Assembly (NCBI GenBank): GCA_036971475.1
Contig: JBAIZL010000001.1
Span: 154,042,044-154,106,043, forward strand
Direction: 5' to 3'
DNA: 64,000 bases
From: Prosapia bicincta
Taxonomy: Eukaryota; Arthropoda; Insecta; Hemiptera; Cercopidae
Position numbers and translations under genes: made by a program. Below, one piece after another: positions 43,527-63,867 of the stretch. The notes below the pieces were generated by a model that did no database searches, was not told the DNA's origin, and saw only the letters and a list, made by a program, of their open reading frames with translations. Every line of letters begins with the position of its first letter. Position 1 is the stretch's first letter.

Positions 43527-43843
43527 ATTGCTATACTGTCCTTTGAAACTTCAAGTGACACTAACCTCTACAAAACAAACGAAAAAGATCTTTAAAAAAT
43601 AAGTTATGTAAAATCACACTGAAATACTGTAATAAACGTTCATAAAAATTCACTGTTAAAAATACAATAGGACTGTATTGTAAATGGTTCAGTAGTAACA
43701 TCAACTAATGTTAACAAACAACTAAGGTCGACTCAGCGAGTCTAGGGTGTTTGCGTAAACAAAGAGTAAGGGAGATATTCTGAGAACTGTGCTAAGTGCT
43801 GAAACCGTTATAAAGTATTTCTGTCATTCTAAAAATAAACATT

Positions 43844-44046
43844 TCTTTTCGATTTTCGAAAAAATAGATATTTCTTTTTGTGTTTTCTCTTCGATTGACA
43901 AAGACCACTGTGTGGTTGAAATATATCATTGTTTAAGTGCTTTTATGTGTTTCTATTTCAAGACTACAGTGTGGACTCTTACCAAGGTAAGTCTGTCAGT
44001 CTCCTAGTCCAAAAAATCTAAATAATCTTTACCAACCAAAACTAAC
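43844..44046 (+). mobile_element. Solo PLE 3' tail inserted in the Tigger element
   Basis: Flanked by a perfect 15-base duplication CTAAAAATAAACATT (43829-43843, 44047-44061). The 203-base insert shares about 175 bases with the 3' tail of the GIY-YIG element ending at 27002, including the hammerhead-like core and the terminal CTTTACCAACCAAAACTAAC. It carries no coding sequence, so it is a severely 5'-truncated or nonautonomous copy. Confidence 0.85.
43895..43927 (+). ncRNA. Hammerhead-like core in solo PLE tail
   Basis: UUGACAA, extra A, GACCAC-UGU-GUGGUU (six-pair stem II), GAA, AUAUAU, C. It has the U3/A8 pair seen at 33029. Stem II is intact here, unlike the 26850 copy. Flanking complementarity for stem I is weak. 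Confidence 0.4.
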
Positions 44047-44329
44047 CTAAAAATAAACATTCTATGAATTGGGCGTCATTGTGTGTTGCACGTGCTGTTT
44101 ACACTACTTTGTAGACATTTTTACTTGGTCTATGCTAGTATACGTTGACCCATATGATTTTGAATGGCAAATTAAATGATAATAATAAGCGAACAGATGA
44201 TTACAATAAGCGGCCTAATTACAATGTATAAATATACGTCCGTGTTTGTTTTTCAATGAAACGATAACAATAACCGAATGATAACATTAACCGTGATCAC
44301 AATAAGCAGCGCCGACTGTATCAAGTTAT

Positions 44330-45345
44330 TATTATTACTTTAAATAATTTTTTCCACCACTAATAATTTTACATTATGTGATAAATGCACCTTTCGGTCA
44401 CTTGACCATTGTTGAATCACTGAATTAATTTTCTCTATTTTTCTGGTGTGGATGTTTGGTCCGTGATGTTGGTATTTGTTGACGTCATACATGTTTCTTC
44501 TTGGGCCGCGTGTATAATGTTTTCGAATAGTATGTCGTCTGTATATGTTGTCTGTAGGTTCATTAAATTGTTGTTTATGTTTTTATAAATCTGGTATTTT
44601 TCTAGTGAGTTTAGTTCTATTGGGTTAGTTATTTATTTATTTCAAGTATGGTTATTTTCGTAATTTGTTATTTCATGTTTATGTGATATTAGGTGTGCTG
44701 CAACAGGCAGCAGGTGTTTGTATTTTTATTTTTGAATGATCTATTTTAAATGATCTGGTTGTTTTTCCTATATAAAATGTGTTGCAGTTGTTACATGTAA
44801 TTTTGTAAAATCCTGGTGTCATGTTTTTCTGTATTTGTTTTGTGTTATTAAGATATTTTATTATTTTGTTGTTTGGTCTGTATTCTTTGTTATATATATA
44901 TTTGTTTTTTTTCTATTTTGTTATTGGTGTATTTATATTTTAGGTAGATATTTTTATTTTTGTGTTCAGGTTGCAGTGTTGTGTTGAAGTTAGGTTTTTT
45001 TGTAAATTTATTGTATGTTTTTTATAAGGCATTTGTTGTATCCATTTTCTATTGCTATTTTTGTAATGTTGCCTAATTCTTCATTTAATTTTTGTTTGTT
45101 ATCTTGTGTGTATTTTATTGCTTTATTTATCATGTTACTGTAAGTGTTAATTTTGTGTGACCAGGGGTGTTTAGATTTGTAGTGTATTGTGGTGTTGTTG
45201 GAAGTTGGTTTTATGTGTACTGTAGAATTGTATGTTTTCGTTGTATGTATTTAATTTGTTTATTATTTTGATGTGTTTGTTGTGAATGGTAGGTTGGTAT
45301 ATTACAAGTATATCATCTAGGGATGATATAGTAGACCCAGACCCA
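44330..45345 (-). mobile_element. Penelope-like element relic
   Basis: The minus strand starts with an RT YVDD-type segment (DDILVIYQPTIHNKHIKIIN, YNENIQF), passes many stops, then gives GFYKITCNNCNTFYIGKTTR with SFKID, a clear GIY-YIG signature with its CxxC pair. Downstream it ends in a hammerhead-like fold and the tail GTGGTGGAAAAAATTATTTA. A copy of that tail is found alone at 49550-49590. Confidence 0.7.
44388..44420 (-). ncRNA. Hammerhead-like remnant in PLE 3' end
   Basis: The minus strand reads UUCAACAAUGGUCAAGUGAC, then CGAAAGGUGC. GGUC-AAGU-GACC followed by GAAA has the form of hammerhead stem II and core box 2, but box 1 is disrupted. Position downstream of the GIY-YIG frame matches the other PLE tails. 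Confidence 0.3.
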
Positions 45346-45419
45346 ACTAACAAAAACATTAATACAGTAAAAAACCTAATAGTCAACACAGAAATACCCT
45401 AAACTATAACAATAAATTA

Positions 45420-46035
45420 AAATACCACACAGTATCAGAATGATTACAGATGCCATCCAGTCTCTTCAGCAAGTCTTTAGAGAAATGAAAAGGAAAAAAA
45501 CAACCTTCTTTTATAATGTTTTTTCAAGTAGAAAAAAGTGCCAGTTATCGATTCATCTGTCCCATTAACATTGTCAGCATCACTAAATGTTACTGACTAA
45601 AAATTTCTTGTTCTTTACTTCAATTTGAAATTTCTTTTCGTACACAGTGATTTTTTTAAACATGTAAATTGTGAAGTGTACTATTCATACACAATGTGTG
45701 TACAGCTCTAATTGAATTGTCATCGCATTTGATATGTTTGTTGTTAGTAGCTACAAAGGGAATGGAGTACTGTGCACTACGTGATGGTAAGTACAAGCAG
45801 TAATCACAATAGGCCTACTGTACTGTAATATTTTAAAGATTATACAGTATATAATGCACTTATGCAATTCGCTTATCAATTTACATCCCCTACTGCATAC
45901 TGTAAATTCCTGTGTGTTAACGCAGATAACACATCTCGTCTTTATTATCACGGTTTCACATTACTGGGGTAATTTTGAACCCCATTATTCACTGATATGG
46001 AGGTACAATTGTATATTAGTGATGGATCAATTCTG
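45420..46035. other. Intergenic, nothing recognised
   Basis: Unique-looking sequence; short frames on both strands near 45750-46036 have no domain. Confidence 0.45.
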
Positions 46036-46142
46036 ATATCAAGAAATCGATTCTCGTTTCTTGATTCCAAATATCACAATTACCGACCCAATAAGTTATA
46101 TTGCCGGCGTTACAACTGAGATTACGCACTAACGCGACATTA

Positions 46143-46331
46143 TGTTAGAGCTGCAACGGATATTTTACCGCTCAGTATGTAAATGGAAGAATATGTTAGA
46201 GGGGCAATAAATATATTACCGCGCATTGTGTAAACACAACCATATTTTAGAGCAGCGACGGATATATAACTGTTCAATTTGTAAACATGACATTGTTAGA
46301 GCGGTGACAGATATTTTACAGCCCAATTTGT
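46143..46331. repeat. Imperfect tandem repeats of about 62 bp
   Basis: Three to four units share GTTAGAGC.GCAACGGATATTT-like and CAATTTGTAAACA-like blocks. They adjoin the Tigger C-terminal fragment and probably belong to its 3' untranslated end. Confidence 0.6.
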
Positions 46332-46703
46332 AAACGCTGGAATCGAAAAAAGGACATGATGCTCCGTGGTGTTAGTTTTGTGTAGCGCTTGCGAGCTGCC
46401 CTATCACACATCCGCTTCAACATTAGGAGCTCAGTTGTTTCCAACTGATGTTCAAAATAAACCATTAGGTCATCTAAGTGGGTTACTGCTTCAGCTCGTC
46501 TCAAAATATTTGGTTGATTTCCACTGTCATCGTCTGTACATAGACAGATATGCGTTAACGTACACATCTCAAACTTCACTGTATCACAATGTCAATAATT
46601 ATAATTTTAACGTCGAAAACCATTTTAAAAAAATCAATAATACCACAAAAAACTGGTCCGGATTATCCGGAATAAGGTCTTAAATATAGAGGTTCTAAGA
46701 CTG
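46316..46703 (-). pseudogene. Tigger transposase C-terminus and end
   Basis: The minus frame 46316-46579 ends with EAVTHLDDLMVYFEHQLETT then LMLKRMCDRAARKRYTKLTP, matching the C-terminal helix pair and RRxAxxxR...TxITxFF ending of Tigger proteins. The higher side carries TCCGGATTATCCGGA and a CAGTCTTAGAACCTCTATAT-type inverted end at 46703 next to TA. Everything between N-terminus and this piece is deleted. Confidence 0.6.
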
Positions 46704-46705
46704 TA

Positions 46706-47737
46706 ACAATTTTTTTTTTTATTTGTTTTAAACATTTTTCAAGGTATTGCATATATGCAGCATTTAGTCTACAGTAAGGAGAATATGAGATTTTTTGTTA
46801 TAGATTATATTAAACCTATATGCATCATTGAATATTTTCTGATAAATGTTAATATAAAAATAAATAAAAATGTTCTTTAGTAAAATTCTATATTTTAAAC
46901 TATCTAGGGCTTATTTCTTATGACATTCTATGAAACACAGACTGAACTCAGTAGCCTTGTTTTTATAGTGTTTATGAATAGAACCTAGAAAATAATAATT
47001 TGTTCTCTTGTTACATAGTACTCATCTTAATCTCTCTGCTGTATTGATGGGTAAGTGAACTATTGATAAGGAGGTGTTGGCATAGAGTGAACGTTGGAAA
47101 TCTAAGTAGTGTTTCATTATTAGATCCCTGAAATAAGGATAGGTTACTCAGCCATTTAGCTTAGAAAAAAATATAGGCTCAGTTGCAAAGTATAATATCC
47201 ACAAGTTGAAAAGAACTCTTGAAGTACCGACTTGGCAACATTCTTGGTGTTGGATAGTGAGTATTTGATCACTTTTGAATCAGCCCCACTCATTAATCAA
47301 TACTTCCAAAGTTATCGTGGAACAAACATAAAAAAAAGTATGAGAGTAATACAGAACCTTCTTTTTGATTAAAATATGTTAAAAATCATTTTCATAGAGT
47401 TATGTATAATTGTAATATATATAGAAACAGAGTTTACATGGGGACTTAATGGAGAGCCATTTTATGGTAGCCTGGTAACACATTTTTTATTATGCATTTA
47501 TAAAAGTGTACACAATTATATTTATGCACCCGATTAGACATCTAAGAAAGTATTAAGGTTATTTATGATTCAAAACCATAAATAGATTTTTGACTTAAAC
47601 ATATTAAAATTCTCTTTAAAAACAATGAAAATTACAATGACAGAATATCAGATAGAGCAGTGATAGCACTAAGTCATTGTGACTAGCAACACAGTTGTTA
47701 TAAAGTAAGTATGCAAGACAAATGATTCTTGAAATAA
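46706..47737. other. Intergenic, nothing recognised
   Basis: Sequence downstream of the Hsc70 polyadenylation signal, AT-rich and without coding potential. Confidence 0.5.
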
Positions 47738-47747
47738 TTTATTTATT
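47738..47747 (-). terminator. Hsc70 polyadenylation signal
   Basis: The minus strand reads AATAAATAAA about 175 bases after the Hsc70 stop, giving a short 3' UTR. Confidence 0.55.
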
Positions 47748-47919
47748 TTTAATAAAGAGCTAACAACAAAGAATCGAAAGGAGACGTAATTAACAGCATA
47801 CATATCTATGTGAATATGAAAATAACATGTTTGTACTGATAAAGGCGGGCAAAGTTTTGCTCAAAAATTGAACTATATAAATTTTTGAAGATATAACAAT
47901 AGTTTTAAATAAAATCATT

Positions 47920-57790
<9,871 letters not shown>

Positions 57791-58001
57791 TGATCCTGAA
57801 ACACATTTTCCAACTTTTTTATTGTTTTATTATATTTTTATGAATATATATTTTTAAAACCTTTCCAGGATATACTATTTATCATTAATTTTTTAAAGAT
57901 TTTAATAGCTATATTAAGGTAGAAAATAGAACACTGTTGTGAAATGAAAATGACAGTAACTAGGCCTCTTTACAGTGTTGCATTAAATAGTAAGCATAAA
58001 T

Positions 58002-58316
58002 ATTATTCTATATTTAAAAATACTTAACTAAGTGAATATGTAATTGCGTACTTGCTGACAAGTTTCAAAACATTCATTCCTTTTACGAAGCTAACCCTCT
58101 ACTGGCGGCATCGGTTAGGTATAAAGGCTGTAACGGGATGGATTTATGACTGTGGAATGGGGTGGGCTATTTTGGTTGTGTGTCATGTAATGGAAAATGA
58201 TGTTGGCTTCTAAATGTGTGCGATCATTAAATATGTTTTCTTTACCTGTTGTGTAGTGTTCACGTCAGCAAGTAAGCAATCACGTATTCACTTAGTTAAG
58301 TATTTTTAAATATAGT
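58002..58316. repeat. MITE-like element with 50-bp inverted ends
   Basis: The left arm TACTTAACTAAGTGAATATG then GCGTACTTGCTGAC and the right arm GTCAGCAAGTAAGCAATCAC then TATTCACTTAGTTAAGTA are reverse complements over about 50 bases. It sits in the Hsc70 5' UTR intron or promoter region. Same family as 17790-17940 and 19665-19740. Confidence 0.75.
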
Positions 58317-58765
58317 TTAATCAGAGAATTAAAGATGATTACATCAAACAACTTCAACACAAATATTATGTTCTCTAATAAATTTCATTCATAAAAACTA
58401 AACAGCTTCTGTATTATATGTATAATATAAAATTGATACCTGATACATTTGATACAAATATACACAGATAAATATATTGTAGAAGTATACTGAATAACAG
58501 AATAATGTTTTGCAGCAAAATTGAATTTTGAATTATTTCAGATCAATTCAACACCCTCTATAAACCTACCAATATGAGACTTTAATATCTGGCAAATGTG
58601 TTCTATTTACTTTTACAGTAGAGTCTTGAAATTCCGAATCTTGATTTTTCAAGCTTCTGTTAAATTCGAGCGTATTTTATCTATTTGAAAGAAAATTACT
58701 CATTACACTTTTGATATTATTTGCGACCAGACTTTTTGTTAACTAAAGATTTTAAAATTACACTT

Positions 58766-58802
58766 GGAGGAAATGTTTTTGTCCTACGATTTCTTCAGCC
58801 TC
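58766..58802 (-). ncRNA. Hammerhead remnant downstream of PLE coding
   Basis: GAGG (stem I), CUGAAGA, A, AUC-GUAG-GAC, then A in place of G12, AA, AACAUU, U, CCUC. Box 1 is intact, but G12 to A and a weakened stem II should abolish cleavage. It fixes the position of this motif as the sense-strand 3' end of the element. Confidence 0.5.
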
Positions 58803-58925
58803 GTATTTTTGCCGCTAGGATTGCTGCAGTTATGCTTCTTTGGTACCATTTTTTTTTTTTGAAAGTTAGAAGTGATGTGATTGAAGAGTATGTGTGATCT
58901 GTGTCGCATTTGTTCATTTAGGATG

Positions 58926-59100
58926 TCATTTATATGTGTTGCTATGTCTATATATTTCATATTGTCCTAGTGTGTTTAATTTATGGCCTTTGTTGCATGT
59001 GTGGAGGATGCTCATGTTATTCTCCATACTATTGCATAAGTGTTTAGTGTCCATGAGGTGATTTGCGAAGGTGGATTCAATAGTAGTGTGCAGTGCACTT
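58926..59100 (-). pseudogene. PLE GIY-YIG endonuclease C-terminal fragment
   Basis: Reads ESTFANHLMDTKHLCNSMEN, then NMSILHTCNKGHKLNTLGQY and EIYRHSNTYK. The FAxHL...H...LHxxxKGxKLNxLEQxEIY order is the conserved end of PLE endonucleases. The upstream residues of the same frame are the inverted repeat read backwards, not PLE protein. Confidence 0.75.
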
Positions 59101-59801
59101 TTGAAGTCATAAGATGAAAACGTTGCCTCCAAGTGTAATTTAACAACCTTTAGTTAACAAAAAAGTCTGGTCACAAGTAATATCAAAAGTGGAATAAGTA
59201 ATTAAGAACCAGCTTGTCATGAACAATAACAATATTTCGATATTTTAAAGAAAATGATGAATTGGGCTTTTTCTTGGTTTGTAGTCACATGTATGCAAAG
59301 GAAATGAGTCGGATTCGCAAGAAACGTTCATATAAAGTTCTATATACTTATTTTGCGCATTAGTAGGCCCTACTGTAATAGGGTTTATTAAAACTCCTTT
59401 TTTTTAATACACAGGAACGTATTTCTTTGTAATTCGAGGGAGGGTCTTGGTCCCAAATACCCTGAATTATCAAGACTACTGTACTTGAAAAAAATAAATT
59501 TCATTGAGAAATTCAACTAAATTTTGAATTACAGCCAAGTTTTCCAAAATATAAATACATTTTTTAAGCTTTTCTAGGAGTACTGGCAGCTTGCTTGTGC
59601 CGCGTACATGGGACACCGGGCCATCGGCTATGATTGATGCTGGATGCCCATACTAAGAAATTACAACCTATAGAACACGAATATCAACTTTTCTTCCCGG
59701 GGAAAATAGGGAATGCTACTTTTTTCCACATTTTAAATGTTAGGTTGTAATGGCATGTATAGCGTAAACGAGTCTTATTGATATTGTTAACAATTTTTTT
59801 T

Positions 59802-60655
59802 TTTAATTATTCATTTCAATGTGTAGAACACTAATAAAAACTTTTTCTGCGGAAAATACAAAAAGTAAATTTTTCTGCACATTTTTGATATTAGTCTATA
59901 ATAGCAAGTATAGCGTGAACCAGCTGCGCAGTAGCTACAGCACACTGCACTATGTCAAAGTCAGTTATTTTAATACTAAACTTAAAATCTAAAAGTTTAA
60001 CTTTTGGTTATAATTTTATTCAGCATGACCATATACCTATATTAAAATATACCTACGAAGTATTCAGTCAGGATAGATTTGGTTATAATGTTATTCAACT
60101 TTACTATCCACCTATATTAAAATATACCTACGAAGTATTCAGTCAGGATAGATTTGGTTATAGTTTTAAACAACATTACTATCTAACTATATTAAAATAT
60201 ACCTATGAAGTATCCAGTTAGGATAGATTTGGTTGTAATTTTCTGCATCGGCAATAAGTGTAAATATTTACCAAAATTACAACTAAATCTATCCTGACTG
60301 AATACTTCGTAGGTATACTTTAATACAGGTAGACAGTAATGTTAAATAAAATTATTACCAAATCTATCCTGGCTGGATACTTTGTAGGTATATTTTAATA
60401 TAGGTAGATACCAATATTGAATATAATTATAACCAAATCTATCCTGACTGGATTCTTCGTAGGTATATTTTAATATAGGTATTTAGTAATGTTGTATAAA
60501 ATTATAAATCTAGTCGTAGTGCAGTGCGCTGTAGCTACTGCGTGCCCGGTTCACACTATAGGCCTACATGCCTTTACAACATAACATTTAAAATGTGAAA
60601 ATAGTAACTTTCCGTGTTGATTTTCGTGTTCTACACATTAAAACGAGTAATATAA
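59802..60655. mobile_element. Foldback element with internal tandem repeats
   Basis: A large palindrome centred near 60260. The outer ends contain GTGTAGAACAC / GTGTTCTACAC. Each arm holds three units of about 78 bases with ATACCTACGAAGTATTCAGT, CAGGATAGATTTGGTTATAA. The left outer flank shows TTAA (59803) and the right ATAA. A nested partial left arm lies at 59665-59775. A shorter copy is at 62945 and a third begins at 63868. No protein is encoded. Confidence 0.75.
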
Positions 60656-62433
60656 TAACAACAAAATATTTTTACCACCAACGTCATTAAGACTATATTT
60701 TTACCATTTGAATATAAATATATAAAATTCACCTTCCCTGGCAATAACAAAAATAATAGTTATCAATATAGCTTCATGACATGTTTTTGATTCATAAAGT
60801 TTAGACTGTTAAAATACCAACTACAGTTGTGACACCACTGTATCATTCCCCGGCCGATGTACAACTTAACCACTATAGTTGTGACATCATGAAACAGTTG
60901 TATCACTCTGCGGTCCATTCACAACTTATGCCTCAGCATTTAATTTTTTACCCTACTTTCAATTGAAAAATCACTTTCCGAGGTCAATAAAAAAACATCC
61001 GGTTGAAATGCAGTAGCTCGGCACCATACGATATTTTGGGAAATTGTTCAACACCACCAAATTGGTGGTTTTGAATAATTTTCCAAAATATCATAGGTGG
61101 CCACTATCTCACAATTACCAAATTTATTTTGAAACCATTCAAAATGTGTGACTTTACACCAGAAAATATGGAGAAGGAAACTTTACTTTATAGTTTCGTA
61201 GTACCTATAACTATAAATCATATATCACAGTTTTTTAAAATTTTCAATTTTGTTGATGTTTGGTACTAGTTTATTTTCACCGTTTTTCTGAGGGCTTTCT
61301 TCTTTATCTAAAATACGTTTTGTTTCATCATTTACGTCTACTAATTGCACAGATACCGATTTTCAATATAAAAGTACCATACTTTAAAGGTAAAGATTTT
61401 TTAAAAAACTAAAATTTCAACGAACAACTATAAAATTAACCCATGTTTTAATATTTAAAACTTATATAACGTAATCAAATTTGAATAATCAGTTTACTTT
61501 AGTAGGTGTCTAAAATTAAAACAACTGGGTGTGGAATTGGCTCTTCAAATGTAGAATCTCTTTTAAAATTTTTCATGTAAGTGAAACCTTTGAAGGTATT
61601 ACTTTAGTATTATTAAGATAATATTAACATTAATATCTTACCTTATGCTCTTTACTTTGTAAAGTATTAATAAAACTAATTTTAAACAAAAAAGTCACGA
61701 CCGAAATTAAATAAAACTGTGATCTAGAAAGAAAAAGACCATGAAAAGGAAGTTGAATAAGGTATTATCGTCTATATCCTGATCCCATTAACAAAATCAA
61801 GAATTGTGTAGCATCTGTGGATCATTGAATAAACAATGATAGTTAAATGGTGTTATATTTTTAAACGAAAAACATGCAACAAAAACTATTAAAAAATTTC
61901 ATGAAAACCTAAAAAATAATAGTAACAAGTGTTGAATAGATATAAAGGAAGTTTTACATACTCTTATATCTGATATATCAACATTGAATAAATCTAATCA
62001 CAGCCATATAGAACGTTTAACTGAGATTTCCGGTAATACATAACAAATAAGTATAGCGGAAACGCCATTTTTTCGTCGGTTTCAGTTCAAGACTTCAGTT
62101 GTGTTTATAATTTTGGCCCGGTATGATATGGATTAGTTAGGTATTGGTGTGAAAATAATGTGCGTTTTATTTTGAGTTATATTTTGTGTGTGTGAAATAT
62201 TTACTTGCAAATGTTTGGAAACGATCATTTATTTGTCTTTCGTTTCAAAAGCAATAAATACTGATCTGAACTCATATGTTATCAGAGACAACGCCTCCTT
62301 TTAATAGACTATACAGTTCACATACAGCTGCTACAATACCTGTTCGGTACTGTATAATTATAATGATATATTTTACAATGAGATTTTAAAATTAAATAAA
62401 ATAGATTTACAATTGGATTTCTAAAACATTAAA
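60656..62433. other. Hsc70-Vps13 divergent upstream region
   Basis: Contains a 31-base-arm palindrome at 61030-61092 and otherwise AT-rich sequence. The least AT-rich stretch, 62055-62125 (CGGAAACGCCATTTTTTCGT), may mark the Vps13 transcription start. A possible minus-strand donor, AAG|GTAAGAT near 61645, could belong to the Hsc70 leader exon. Both are guesses from base composition and splice consensus. Confidence 0.3.
61030..61092. repeat. Palindrome with 31-base arms
   Basis: GATATTTTGGGAAATTGTTC then AACACCACCAA is followed after one base by its near reverse complement ending TTCCAAAATATC. It would form a hairpin in either strand. Confidence 0.85.
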
Positions 62434-62536
62434 ATGGTGTTAGAATCTGTTGTCAGTTCTTTATTGAACAAATACTTGGGAGAATTTGTTCAAAATTTGG
62501 ATACATCTCAATTAAAAATTGGAATATGGGGTGGAG
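62434..62536 (+). CDS. Vps13: Vps13 first coding exon
   Basis: Starts [20 protein letters not shown] and ends [10 protein letters not shown], then G|GTAAGT. This is the conserved N-terminus of VPS13A/C-type proteins (MVxExVVxxxLNxxLGxYVxxLDxxQLxxGIWGG), the chorein end of a very large bridge-like lipid transfer protein acting at organelle contact sites. Length of 34 codons plus one base fits a first coding exon. The following exons were not found before 64000, so the gene continues to the right. It is transcribed away from Hsc70. Confidence 0.93.
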
Positions 62537-62940
62537 GTAAGTTTTTTGTCCTTTAATTTGTTTAAAAAATTTACTATAAAAATCTATTTCAATTTATCAT
62601 AAGAGTAATTTAAAATTACTAATTTTAATTATATAAGAAATATATTGAGGTTAGGGCTCTTGTAAACAAAATATTTACTTACTCCATGATAACTTTGATA
62701 TGATAACATGATTTACCTTGTATTAGAATTGAGTGAAGATATGTAATTTTTCAGTTGAGTACATTCATACATTGTCTGCTACAGACAAATCAGGGCACAT
62801 GACAAAACCCAAAAATTTTACCACTTAATTACTAAAATTAATATATATTTCTTGATTCCATTTTTACATGAGTTACTAGTTTTCACTAAACACTTGTAAA
62901 TATTTAGGTAAAATTATAGTCTTAAAATTTTTTTATCGTC
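62537..62940. other. Vps13 intron 1, nothing recognised
   Basis: AT-rich sequence between the Vps13 donor and the foldback copy. Confidence 0.5.
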
Positions 62941-62944
62941 TTAA

Positions 62945-63489
62945 ATTACTCGTTTTAATCTGTAGAACACGAATATCAACTTTTCTTTCTGCAAAAAATA
63001 CAAAAAGTTAATTTTTCTGCACATTTTTAATGTTAGTCTGTAATAGCATGTATAGCGTGAACTGGCAGCGCAGTAGCTACAATGCACTGCACTACGTCAA
63101 AGTCAGTTTATTTTGATATTAAACTTAAAATCTAAAAATTTGGTTGTAATTTTCTTCATCGGCAATAAGTCTAAATATTTACCAAAATTACAACCAAATC
63201 TATCCTGACTGGATACTTGGTAGGTATATTTTAACATAGGTAGATAGCAATATTAAATAAAATTATAACCAAATCTATCCTGACTAGATACTTTGTAGGT
63301 ATATTTTAAGATAGGTATAAAATTACAACCAAATCTAGACGCAGTGCGCTGTAGCTACTACGCAACCGGTTTTCGCTATAGGCCTACATGCCATTACAGC
63401 CTAACATTTAAAATGTGAAAAAAGTAACTTTCTGTATTTTCCGCCAAAAAAAAAGTTAATATTCGTGTCTACACATTAAAGCAAGTAAT
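62945..63489. mobile_element. Foldback element, shorter copy
   Basis: TTAA lies on both sides (62941-62944, 63490-63493). The ends read ATTACTCGTTTTAAT and its reversed partner ATTAAAGCAAGTAAT. One arm keeps two of the 78-base units, the other almost none. Same family as 59802-60655. Confidence 0.75.
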
Positions 63490-63550
63490 TTAAAAACAAA
63501 AAAATTTTAAAAAACCAACATCATTAAGACTATATTTTTAACGAATTAGG

Positions 63551-63551
<1 letters not shown>

Positions 63552-63610
<59 letters not shown>
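63552..63610. repeat. (TA)n microsatellite
   Basis: About 29 uninterrupted units. Confidence 0.95.
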
Positions 63611-63614
<4 letters not shown>

Positions 63615-63867
63615 GTGTTTGCAGTAAAAAAAACTTCAGACTCGTGTTCAGCAAGGTCAAATTGATCAGAAAAAAAATGTTCGCTGATCGGAGTGGTAGT
63701 CGCTAATCTTAATAATTACCAATATGTTTTTTTTATTTACTGAAGTAAAAGTTTTTTAGTAATTATTTACGTGAAGGGTCTATTTAGACATGTGTATAAA
63801 ACCATTCCTAAACATGTCCTGAGGCTATATTGATGATTAGGCCTATTATTTTTTTATTTATTATAGG

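Larger units (their letters stand above)
41550..44318 (-). mobile_element. Tigger element, near full length
   Basis: The ends are CAGTCGGCGCCGCTTATTGT and, reversed from the right, CAGTCGGCGCTGCTTATTGT, with TA on both sides (41548-41549, 44319-44320). A Tigger-type transposase lies on the minus strand. A 203-base PLE tail has inserted at 43844-44046. Shorter relatives sit at 28871 and 54194. Confidence 0.92.
58690..59245 (-). mobile_element. Penelope-like fragment between inverted terminal repeats
   Basis: The left arm (58690-58805) and right arm (59100-59245) are inverted copies of the repeat that forms the palindrome at 3180-3450. Between them the minus strand carries the C-terminal half of a GIY-YIG endonuclease. 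The left arm is the true 3' end in the sense strand; the right arm is an attached inverted copy, a known PLE arrangement. Confidence 0.75.

Noticed and set aside
59952..60221. 89-codon frame with repeated YTYEVFSQDRFGY segments
   Set aside because: Product of the foldback element's 78-bp units, not coding.
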